From positions 1 to 5,367 of the forward strand of contig JAQCID010000098.1 of assembly GCA_027618855.1 (NCBI GenBank): a stretch of 5,367 nucleotides of DNA. The letters run 5' to 3'. Position 1 is the stretch's first letter; each line of letters begins with the position of its first letter. Source of the stretch: Bacteroidota bacterium. GTDB taxonomy: Bacteria; Bacteroidota; Bacteroidia; Flavobacteriales_D; Sanyastnellaceae. Below, one piece after another: positions 1 to 5,367 of this stretch. The notes beneath the pieces were generated by a model. The model was not told the origin of the DNA. It searched no databases and worked only from the letters and a program-made list of their open reading frames with translations. A program made the position numbers and the translations under genes.

Positions 1-1006
1 GTTGGTGCTGGCTCGTCCGATACTGAACATCCGCTTCATTGACGACAGACAAAGCGTCGATAATAAAATGCAAGTCCGTTTGAGCGGATTGTTCAGAGAA
101 GCGGGCTTTCACTTCTGGAGTAGCCTCCATGAGCTTAAGTGTACTGACATCCCTACAAACCATGAGGTTTCGAATGTGATTGCCAAGACCCGAGAGGAAA
201 TGATGTGCATCAAAGCCTCTTGAAAGAACACCATCAAAGAGAAGCAAAGAATCTGAAATGTTTGACTGGAGGGCAAAATCAATGAACTCGAAAAAAGTGT
301 CGTGATCCAAGACATGAAGTTGCTCAGTAACAACTTCGTACGTGAGGTTCTTGCCTGCAAAGGCGACAAGTTGGTCAAACATACTAAGCGCATCCCTTAA
401 TGCTCCATCCGCCTTAGAAGCAATGACGTGAAGGGCTGCTTCAGTCGTCTCAACTCCTTCTTTTACTGCGATTTCCTGTAGATGAGTTACAATATCCGGG
501 ACCGTTATTCTATGAAAATCAAAAATTTGACAACGAGACAATATCGTGGGCAGGATTTTATGCTTTTCAGTTGTCGCCAAAATAAAGACTGCATGTGGAG
601 GCGGTTCCTCAAGCGTTTTCAGAAACGCATTAAACGCAGCCTGACTAAGCATATGGACCTCATCAATGATATACACTTTATAGGTTCCATGCTGCGGAGG
701 AATGCGCACTTGTTCGACGATGCTTCTGATATCCTCGACTTTGTTATTCGAAGCCGCATCTAGCTCAAAAACATTAAATGCCATCGCATCATCGTCAGGA
801 GCGAAATGATTGATTGCCCGAGCAAAGATTCTTGCACTTGTGGTTTTTCCAACCCCTCGAGGACCACAAAACAAATAAGCCTGTGCGATTTGGTTTGAAG
901 AAATCGCTTGTTGAAGCGTCTGAGTGATGCCATCTTGCCCCACAACTGACTCCCAATCTTGGGGACGGTACTTACGTGCAGAAACTAAATATGGGGTATC
1001 ACTCAT
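1..1006 (-). CDS. dnaX: DNA polymerase III subunit gamma/tau, N-terminal part (cut by left edge)
   Basis: This is the clamp-loader ATPase that loads the sliding clamp onto primed DNA and organises the replicative polymerase. The frame is open from the ATG at 1006 to the left edge, giving 335 codons. Visible landmarks are the N-terminal VSARKYRP (residues 8-15), Walker A GPRGVGKT (48-55), ELDAASNN (81-88), Walker B IIDEVH (113-118), KTLEEPP (130-136), sensor I ATTE (144-147), the SRC arginine-finger motif (157-159) and a sensor II-type GALRDALS. These define the AAA+ core and the start of the oligomerisation domain; the C-terminal tau region is outside the window. The four-cysteine zinc module usually found between Walker A and ELDAASN is absent. 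An in-frame ATG at 1036 would add ten residues, but the family normally starts just before the VSARKYRP block, so 1006 is preferred. It is transcribed divergently from rpsF. The identification is very secure. Confidence 0.96.
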   Translation of the reverse strand, partial: MSDTPYLVSARKYRPQDWESVVGQDGITQTLQQAISSNQIAQAYLFCGPRGVGKTTSARIFARAINHFAPDDDAMAFNVFELDAASNNKVEDIRSIVEQVRIPPQHGTYKVYIIDEVHMLSQAAFNAFLKTLEEPPPHAVFILATTEKHKILPTILSRCQIFDFHRITVPDIVTHLQEIAVKEGVETTEAALHVIASKADGALRDALSMFDQLVAFAGKNLTYEVVTEQLHVLDHDTFFEFIDFALQSNISDSLLLFDGVLSRGFDAHHFLSGLGNHIRNLMVCRDVSTLKLMEATPEVKARFSEQSAQTDLHFIIDALSVVNEADVQYRTSQHQ

Positions 1007-1093
1007 TCTGCGAATATCGGGAGCAAGAGATCGCATAACAAGCGTAGTTTCACACAATCTTTTGAGGGTGTGTAATAATTTATACTTAAAGCC

Positions 1094-1124
1094 TTGTGTT
1101 TCCTTTACATCTGACGTACTTTTG
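1094..1124 (+). promoter_or_regulatory. Bacteroidota-type promoter for rpsF-rpsR-rplI
   Basis: The sequence has TTG at 1094-1096, a 20-base spacer and TACTTTTG at 1117-1124. The latter matches the Bacteroidota -7 consensus TAnnTTTG exactly, and the spacing to the -33 TTG is within the usual range. Transcription would start near 1130, leaving a short A-rich leader of about 20 bases before the rpsF ATG. The call rests on consensus matching and position; no start site has been measured. Confidence 0.7.
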
Positions 1125-1148
1125 CGCCCCATTTTAATTGAACAAAAA

Positions 1149-1559
1149 ATGAATCGTTACGAAACTGTTTTCATTATGACTCCCGTGTTATCTGCTGATC
1201 AGGTGACGGAAACAGTAGAGAAGTACCGTGCTCTTATCATCGCCAATGGTGGTAAGACTGTCCATGAGGATGCATGGGGACTTCGGAAACTTGCTTACCC
1301 AATTCAGAAAAAGTCTACTGGCTTTTATCATCTGATTGAGTGGGAAGCAGAAGGATCCGCAGTTCTACCCTTCGAAACTGAATTCCGTCGCGATGAGAGA
1401 ATCTTAAGATTCCTCACGACAGCTATGGAAAAACACCACATTGCCTACGCGGAATCACGCCGCGACAAGTCTAACCGCAAAGCTGAGCCCAAACAAGAGG
1501 CTGAGGTTGTTGTAGAAATGCCTAAAAAAGAGGCTTCTACTACAGAAGAAAAAGCATAA
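1149..1559 (+). CDS. rpsF: Small ribosomal subunit protein bS6
   Basis: bS6 is a 30S platform protein that binds 16S rRNA as a heterodimer with bS18, which is encoded immediately downstream. The 136-residue product starts MNRYETVFIMTP, as the family does. It carries the conserved core WGLRKLAYPI (43-52) and GFYHLIEW (58-65), then FRRDERILRFL (79-89). After about residue 100 it has a charged Lys/Glu-rich tail, probably disordered, which makes it longer than a minimal bS6. The frame stays open upstream to an ATG at 924, but that extension would overlap dnaX antisense and precede the promoter, so the ATG at 1149 is chosen. No Shine-Dalgarno sequence is present; the ATG follows an A run, as is common in Bacteroidota. 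It is the first gene of the rpsF-rpsR-rplI operon, 11 bases before rpsR. Confidence 0.97.
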   Translation: MNRYETVFIMTPVLSADQVTETVEKYRALIIANGGKTVHEDAWGLRKLAYPIQKKSTGFYHLIEWEAEGSAVLPFETEFRRDERILRFLTTAMEKHHIAYAESRRDKSNRKAEPKQEAEVVVEMPKKEASTTEEKA

Positions 1560-1570
1560 AGAACTGAATT

Positions 1571-1834
1571 ATGGCAGATAAAAAAGTACGCTACCTAAAA
1601 TCCATTGAAATTGACACCAAAGCTGAACGCTACTGTCGTTTCCGTAAAAAAGGATTTAAGTACATCGATTATAAGGACCCAGATTTCCTTCTCATGCTTT
1701 GTAATCCACAAGGCAAAATCTTACCACGTCGTTTAACAGGAACTAGCTTAAAGTACCAACGCAAAGCTTCACAGGCAATTAAAAAAGCCCGTCATCTAGC
1801 GTTGATGCCTTATGTAGCTGACAACCTTAATTAA
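1571..1834 (+). CDS. rpsR: Small ribosomal subunit protein bS18
   Basis: bS18 is a small basic 30S platform protein that pairs with bS6 and contacts 16S rRNA. The 87-residue product has the family pattern: YCRFRKKGFKYIDYKDP (21-37), then GKILPRRLTGTSLKYQRK (48-65), then KKARHLALMPY near the C-terminus. The IDYKDP segment and overall length match Bacteroidota versions. Only two cysteines are present (22 and 44), so it does not have a multi-cysteine zinc-binding pattern. The gene lies 11 bases after rpsF and 11 bases before rplI with no promoter or terminator between, so the three are surely co-transcribed. The upstream bases (agaactgaatt) contain no Shine-Dalgarno match. Confidence 0.97.
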   Translation: MADKKVRYLKSIEIDTKAERYCRFRKKGFKYIDYKDPDFLLMLCNPQGKILPRRLTGTSLKYQRKASQAIKKARHLALMPYVADNLN

Positions 1835-1845
1835 GAATAATAGCT

Positions 1846-2292
1846 ATGGATATTATACTTAGAGAAGACTGCAAAAACATAGGAAACAAAAACGACATCG
1901 TTTCTGTTAAAACCGGATATGCGCGCAACTACTTAATTCCACGAGGATTGGCAATTGTTGCAACAGAGTCAGCACGTAAAGTTGTGGCCGAAGTAATACG
2001 TCAACAATCTCACAAAGCTGTAAAAGCGATGGAAGTTGCTCAAGTTCTTGTAGACAAGCTTAACAAACTTACCGTTAAGATTGGTGCAAAAGCTGGAGAA
2101 ACTGGAAAGATTTTCGGATCTGTAAACAGCATTCAACTTGCAGAAGCAATTCAAGCAGCAGGTCATGATGTAGAGCGTAAGCAGATTACATTGTCTGACG
2201 ATACGATAAAAGAACTCGGATCATACGAAGCACAAGTAAAAGTCTACAAAGACATTTATGCGACCGTGAAGTTCGATGTCGTCGCTGATTAA
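1846..2292 (+). CDS. rplI: Large ribosomal subunit protein bL9
   Basis: bL9 is a two-domain 50S protein that binds 23S rRNA near the base of the L1 stalk and projects outward on a long helix. The 148-residue product is the usual family length. The N-terminal rRNA-binding domain carries the signature VKTGYARNYLIPRGLA (21-36). A long connecting helix spans roughly residues 41-75. The C-terminal domain contains GKIFGSV (87-93), followed by the usual AEAIQAAGHDVERKQI stretch. It is the last gene of the rpsF-rpsR-rplI operon, and a strong intrinsic terminator starts 34 bases after its stop codon. No Shine-Dalgarno sequence is seen before the ATG. Confidence 0.97.
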   Translation: MDIILREDCKNIGNKNDIVSVKTGYARNYLIPRGLAIVATESARKVVAEVIRQQSHKAVKAMEVAQVLVDKLNKLTVKIGAKAGETGKIFGSVNSIQLAEAIQAAGHDVERKQITLSDDTIKELGSYEAQVKVYKDIYATVKFDVVAD

Positions 2293-2325
2293 GCGATACA
2301 AAAATATTTGACGATATGTCAACTG

Positions 2326-2353
2326 AAAGGCCCACCAATTGGTGGGCCTTTTT
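2326..2353 (+). terminator. Intrinsic terminator of the rpsF-rpsR-rplI operon
   Basis: Positions 2326-2336 (AAAGGCCCACC) pair perfectly with 2341-2351 (GGTGGGCCTTT) around an AATT loop, giving an 11-bp stem whose lower part is GC-rich. The right arm continues into a run of five Ts (2349-2353). This is a textbook Rho-independent terminator just after rplI. The opposite strand has only three Ts, so termination in that direction would be weak; no minus-strand gene ends here. It separates ribosomal protein transcription from uvrB. Confidence 0.93.
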
Positions 2354-2366
2354 CATGCCTCATGAA

Positions 2367-2401
2367 TTGGCAAAATAGCAAACCGATAGCGATTACCTTT
2401 G
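2367..2401 (+). promoter_or_regulatory. uvrB: Probable Bacteroidota-type promoter for uvrB
   Basis: TACCTTTG at 2394-2401 matches the -7 consensus TAnnTTTG exactly and lies 17 bases before the uvrB ATG. The best -33 candidate is TTG at 2367-2369, 24 bases upstream, slightly longer than ideal spacing. The strong terminator just upstream means uvrB needs its own promoter, which supports the call. No LexA-type inverted repeat was recognised here, so SOS control cannot be claimed. If correct, the leader is only about 10-12 bases. Confidence 0.6.
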
Positions 2402-2418
2402 ACATCCTGACGATCTGA

Positions 2419-4437
2419 ATGCCTGAATTTGAACTCATAAGCGATTACACTCCCAGAGGAGACCAACCAGAAGCTATTAAGCAATTAGTTATGGGGGTTG
2501 AGGATGGAGTTAAACACCAAGTATTGCTTGGTGTAACTGGCTCGGGCAAGACATTCACAATTGCGAACATGATCGCTCAGACAAAAAGACCTACGCTGGT
2601 TTTGTCTCACAACAAAACCTTAGCCGCACAGTTATTTAGTGAGTTTAAAGCCTTTTTCCCAAACAACCTTGTAGAGTATTTCGTCAGCTATTATGATTAC
2701 TATCAGCCAGAAGCATTCTTGCCTGCGTCGAACACATACATTGAAAAGGATTTACAAATCAATGAGGAGATTGAGAAACTCCGGCTGAGTACAACATCGG
2801 CATTGTTGAGCGGAAGACGAGACGTCATCGTAGTGGCAAGCATTAGTTGTATTTACGGGATTGGAAATCCCACTGAATTTCACAAGAGTGTGATCTCGCT
2901 CGACAAAGGGATGAAAATCACTCGAAATGCGATGCTTCACAAGCTTGTATCGAGTCTGTATAGCAGAACACAATTAGAACTTACGAGAGGAACATTCAGG
3001 GTGCAAGGAGATACCGTCGATGTGTTTCTTGCGTATGCAGATTACGCTTTGAGAATCTCATTTTGGGGAGATGAAATTGAATCTCTCCATACAATAGAAC
3101 CTGAGACTGGACAACGACTGCATGCGTTTGACAAATACCTCATCTATCCGGCCAATCTGTTTGTAAGTAGCAAAGACAATACAGATGAATCGGTTTGGGC
3201 TATTCAGCAGGATTTGGAAAAGCAGAAGGCATATTTCACGGAAAACATGAGGATTGTAGAAGCCAAACGCCTTGAAGAAAGAACGCTCTATGATTTGGAA
3301 ATGATTAAGGAACTGGGATACTGTTCTGGAATCGAAAATTATTCAAGATATTTTGACAAGAGAAAACCAGGCGAGAGACCCTTCTGCCTTCTTGATTATT
3401 TCGACGATGACTTTCTCCTTGTTGTCGATGAGAGTCATGTCACGCTTCCACAAGTAGGCGCGATGTTCGGAGGAGACCGATCCAGGAAAACAAATCTGGT
3501 GGAGCACGGCTTTCGATTGCCCTCCGCTTTGGACAACAGACCCCTTACATCTGAAGAATTCACAGGCATGTTGAACCAAGCCATATATGTAAGTGCTACA
3601 CCCGCAGACCTTGAATTACAACGAAGTGAGGGCATCATTGTTGAACAGGTCATTCGACCAACAGGCCTCCTGGACCCGCCGATCGAAGTCCGACCATGCA
3701 CAAATCAAGTGGACGATTTGGTGGAGGAAATCAGGAAGGTCATTGCGGATGGGGACAGAGTTCTCGTGACAACGCTCACGAAGAGAATGTCCGAAGAACT
3801 CACCAAATATTTGGAGCGCATTAACATCGCAACGCGATATATCCATTCAGAAGTCAAGACGTTAGATCGCGTAAGTATTCTGCAAGATCTAAGAGACGGA
3901 GTATTCGACGTCCTCGTGGGTGTGAACCTCCTGCGAGAAGGTCTGGATTTACCTGAAGTTGCTTTGGTCGCGATTATGGATGCTGACAAAGAAGGCTTTT
4001 TAAGAAGTGTGCGGTCTCTTACCCAAACATCCGGCAGAGCAGCCAGAAACATCAATGGCAGAGTCATTATGTATGCTGACAAGATTACGAAAAGCATGCG
4101 CATCACGATTGATGAAACTGCACGACGGAGAGAGAAGCAGGCAGCATTTAACAAGGAGAACAACATCGTCCCTGAGCAAATCAAAAGGACCACAGGACCT
4201 AAGAATGATTTACTGAAAAATCGGATCGCTCATGTCGCAGCCGAACCTGACCAAAGAATGCTCGCCCCAAGCAATGACCCTGTCCTACTAACCACGCCAA
4301 AAGAACAGCTTGCCACGATGGCAGACAGAAGAAAACGATCCATGGACAAAGCCGCAAAAGACATGGACTTTATGGAAGCTGCTCGACTCCGAGATGAATA
4401 CTTTGCAATTATGAATCTTTTGGAAGTTCAAGCCTGA
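2419..4437 (+). CDS. uvrB: UvrABC excision nuclease subunit B
   Basis: UvrB is the central subunit of bacterial nucleotide excision repair: delivered by UvrA, it verifies the lesion with its beta-hairpin and limited helicase activity, then recruits UvrC. The 672-residue product is full length (E. coli has 673). Visible elements are Walker A GVTGSGKT (38-45), HNKTLAAQL (64-72), the beta-hairpin YYDYYQPEA (91-99) and TYIEKD (106-111), LLSGRRDVIVVAS, motif II DESH (337-340), YVSATP (390-395), RPTGLLDP (413-420), LVTTLTKRM (449-457), GVNLLREGLDLPEV, and motif VI QTSGRAARN (536-544). The last 40 or so residues form the UVR domain that binds UvrC. Val531 in the RSxRSL segment and Ser538 in motif VI are unusual, since Glu or His and a hydrophobic residue or Ala are commoner. 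All catalytic residues appear intact. It is probably monocistronic or leads into the downstream lipoprotein, 29 bases away. Confidence 0.98.
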   Translation: MPEFELISDYTPRGDQPEAIKQLVMGVEDGVKHQVLLGVTGSGKTFTIANMIAQTKRPTLVLSHNKTLAAQLFSEFKAFFPNNLVEYFVSYYDYYQPEAFLPASNTYIEKDLQINEEIEKLRLSTTSALLSGRRDVIVVASISCIYGIGNPTEFHKSVISLDKGMKITRNAMLHKLVSSLYSRTQLELTRGTFRVQGDTVDVFLAYADYALRISFWGDEIESLHTIEPETGQRLHAFDKYLIYPANLFVSSKDNTDESVWAIQQDLEKQKAYFTENMRIVEAKRLEERTLYDLEMIKELGYCSGIENYSRYFDKRKPGERPFCLLDYFDDDFLLVVDESHVTLPQVGAMFGGDRSRKTNLVEHGFRLPSALDNRPLTSEEFTGMLNQAIYVSATPADLELQRSEGIIVEQVIRPTGLLDPPIEVRPCTNQVDDLVEEIRKVIADGDRVLVTTLTKRMSEELTKYLERINIATRYIHSEVKTLDRVSILQDLRDGVFDVLVGVNLLREGLDLPEVALVAIMDADKEGFLRSVRSLTQTSGRAARNINGRVIMYADKITKSMRITIDETARRREKQAAFNKENNIVPEQIKRTTGPKNDLLKNRIAHVAAEPDQRMLAPSNDPVLLTTPKEQLATMADRRKRSMDKAAKDMDFMEAARLRDEYFAIMNLLEVQA

Positions 4438-4466
4438 TTTTAAAAGTTCACAGAGTAGATTGCATC

Positions 4467-4895
4467 ATGGAAAAGTTCATGTATGTCTGTTTTTTCGTTT
4501 GCTTAACTTGCTTGTCGAGTTGTAAAACTGAGCCAGTCATGAGTCTTGAGACAGAAGACGTGAACGAAACTGTGGTACAAGAGACGACAACATTCACACA
4601 GACACCCTTCACATTTGAAGACGTCGTTCTGAAAGGAGACACCTTAATTGCAAAAGTTCAATACTCAGGTGGATGCGGCAACCATCAATTTGAGATCGAA
4701 AAAAATGGGTTTTTGATGAAAAGCTTGCCCCCAAAACAACCGATTAAGATCACACATCTTTCAGACAAAGACCCCTGTCGAGCGTTGATTATAGATGAAT
4801 TAAAATTGTACATCGGTGATTTCAGAGGGACACCGAGTGGGACGACTGTACTGATGTTAGAAAATTGGAACCCACAACTTATATATAGTTACTGA
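4467..4895 (+). CDS. Small putative lipoprotein of unknown function
   Basis: The 142-residue product starts with a short hydrophobic signal (MYVCFFVCLTCLSSC) ending in a lipobox LSSC, predicting lipidation at Cys19 and attachment to the periplasmic or outer membrane. Residues 20-45 are rich in Glu, Thr and Val and look like a flexible tether. The folded part contains YSGGCGNHQFEI (66-77) and DPCRALI (102-108); Cys70 and Cys104 are the only mature cysteines besides the lipidated one and could form a disulfide. Similar GGC-x-x-H-x-F plus later Cys-Arg patterns occur, from memory, in uncharacterised Bacteroidota lipoproteins, but I cannot name the family. The ATG at 4467 is chosen; a later ATG at 4479 would also leave a workable signal. 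It lies 29 bases after uvrB and 20 before the next gene with no terminator visible, so read-through is likely. Function is unknown. Confidence 0.8.
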   Translation: MEKFMYVCFFVCLTCLSSCKTEPVMSLETEDVNETVVQETTTFTQTPFTFEDVVLKGDTLIAKVQYSGGCGNHQFEIEKNGFLMKSLPPKQPIKITHLSDKDPCRALIIDELKLYIGDFRGTPSGTTVLMLENWNPQLIYSY

Positions 4896-4915
4896 ACTTG
4901 TTTTTATTTAGAAAA

Positions 4916-5367
4916 ATGAATAAAATTTACACTGCAATTGCGATACTTTTAAGTATCACCATTTCCTTTTCTTCTCTCGCCCAAATCAACTACGGCGGGA
5001 CACCTTCATTCCTCATCAACCTAGAAGCACTCTCTGAAACCAGTGTCGTGACGCCTCCCATCAATCGGGAGACGCTTTCTCAAGCTGATGCAGTAACCGA
5101 TCAAATCAAGGAGGTTCCTTGGAGGTTTGGCGTAGAGAACGAAGTACATTTATCGCCTTTAAATGAGGGGGTCTGGACGACCGAAGGAGCGGAAAATGTG
5201 TGGCGACTTTCTGTAAAGTGTCCAGGTGCGACATCTGTTTCGTTGCGTTTCTCAGAATTTGGATTGGAGAAGGGAAGCTATCTGTTTATTTGGGCCAAAG
5301 ACTCACGTGAATTCTTAGGCAAATTCGACCACCGAAGCATTAAAGAATGGGGAGGCCTATCGACAGG
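4916..5367 (+). CDS. Secreted protein, N-terminal part, resembling Bacteroidota secreted peptidases (cut by right edge)
   Basis: The frame is open from the ATG at 4916 to the right edge, giving 150 codons. Residues 1-22 form a clear Sec signal peptide (MNKIYTAIAILL..., ending SLA before Gln23). The mature part begins QINYGGTPSF, then has VPWRFGVENEVHLSP, a region ending VWRLSVKCPGATSVSLRFSEFGLEKGSYLFIW, and a segment resembling LGKFD. From memory, this order (GGxPxSF, PWRFG, GxWxxxxxxxxWRLxxxxPGAxSxxLxFxxFxLPxG) is typical of the N-terminal domain of Bacteroidota secreted trypsin-like or lysyl-endopeptidase-like proteins, often exported by the type IX secretion system. The catalytic region and any C-terminal sorting domain lie outside the window, so peptidase activity is inferred. 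No good TAnnTTTG promoter is seen in the 20-base gap, so it may be co-transcribed with the lipoprotein. Confidence 0.82.
   Translation, partial: MNKIYTAIAILLSITISFSSLAQINYGGTPSFLINLEALSETSVVTPPINRETLSQADAVTDQIKEVPWRFGVENEVHLSPLNEGVWTTEGAENVWRLSVKCPGATSVSLRFSEFGLEKGSYLFIWAKDSREFLGKFDHRSIKEWGGLST

Noticed and set aside
1..763. Plus-strand open frames at 2-223 and 482-763 and the minus-strand frames at 109-393 and 760-945
   Set aside because: All lie inside dnaX in other frames, have no recognisable motifs, and the dnaX frame is continuous with all expected AAA+ motifs.
1039..1046. Possible dnaX promoter element TACGCTTG on the minus strand
   Set aside because: It has one mismatch to TAnnTTTG and no TTG at a suitable upstream distance, so it is too weak to annotate.
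1051..1072. Short inverted repeat CACAC...GTGTG in the dnaX-rpsF intergenic region
   Set aside because: Only five base pairs with a 12-base loop; expected by chance, and it does not resemble an operator or the S6:S18 leader RNA.
924..1148. In-frame upstream extension of rpsF to an ATG at 924 (211 residues)
   Set aside because: It would overlap the start of dnaX on the opposite strand and precede the best promoter, and the added residues have no resemblance to bS6. The family starts at the MNRYE ATG at 1149.
3705..4193. Minus-strand open frame of 162 residues inside uvrB
   Set aside because: It is antisense to the strongly conserved UvrB motifs, has low-complexity Ser/Arg/Leu content and no recognisable domain or start context.
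1..5367. CRISPR array, tRNA/rRNA, insertion sequence, prophage or defence genes
   Set aside because: Read-through of both strands found no direct repeat array, no tRNA-like cloverleaf, no transposase or integrase motifs and no defence domains; nearly all the sequence is accounted for by conserved genes.

Overview
The window is a stretch of core chromosome from a member of the Bacteroidota, most likely a Flavobacteriia-like lineage. Four lines of evidence support this. The UvrB, DnaX, S6, S18 and L9 proteins resemble flavobacterial versions. Two gene starts are preceded by the Bacteroidota-type promoter element TAnnTTTG. No start codon has a recognisable Shine-Dalgarno sequence. The right end begins a secreted protein with an N-terminal region typical of Bacteroidota secreted peptidases. 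Genus and species cannot be assigned from the sequence alone.

Layout: positions 1-1006 (minus strand) hold the N-terminal 335 codons of dnaX, the clamp-loader gamma/tau subunit of DNA polymerase III; the gene runs off the left edge. A 142-base divergent intergenic region follows, with a good TTG-N20-TACTTTTG promoter for the ribosomal protein operon rpsF-rpsR-rplI (1149-2292, plus strand; bS6, bS18, bL9). That operon ends in a strong intrinsic terminator, a 26-base perfect palindrome followed by Ts (2326-2353). A second TAnnTTTG element precedes uvrB (2419-4437), the damage-verifying helicase-like subunit of nucleotide excision repair. Downstream in the same direction are a small lipoprotein of unknown function (4467-4895) and the start of a secreted protein (4916 to the right edge) whose visible part resembles the N-terminal region of Bacteroidota secreted peptidases.

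The genes serve replication (dnaX), translation (rpsF, rpsR, rplI), DNA repair (uvrB) and the cell envelope or secretion (the last two). The first five are housekeeping genes and not a dedicated system. I found no mobile element, CRISPR array, tRNA, rRNA or defence locus, and no gene-free stretch longer than 300 bases. I see no convincing new biological system. The points most worth a second look are the missing zinc-binding module in DnaX, unusual residues in UvrB motif VI, the consistent lack of Shine-Dalgarno sequences beside the S6/S18 genes, and the uncharacterised lipoprotein next to a secreted peptidase-like gene.
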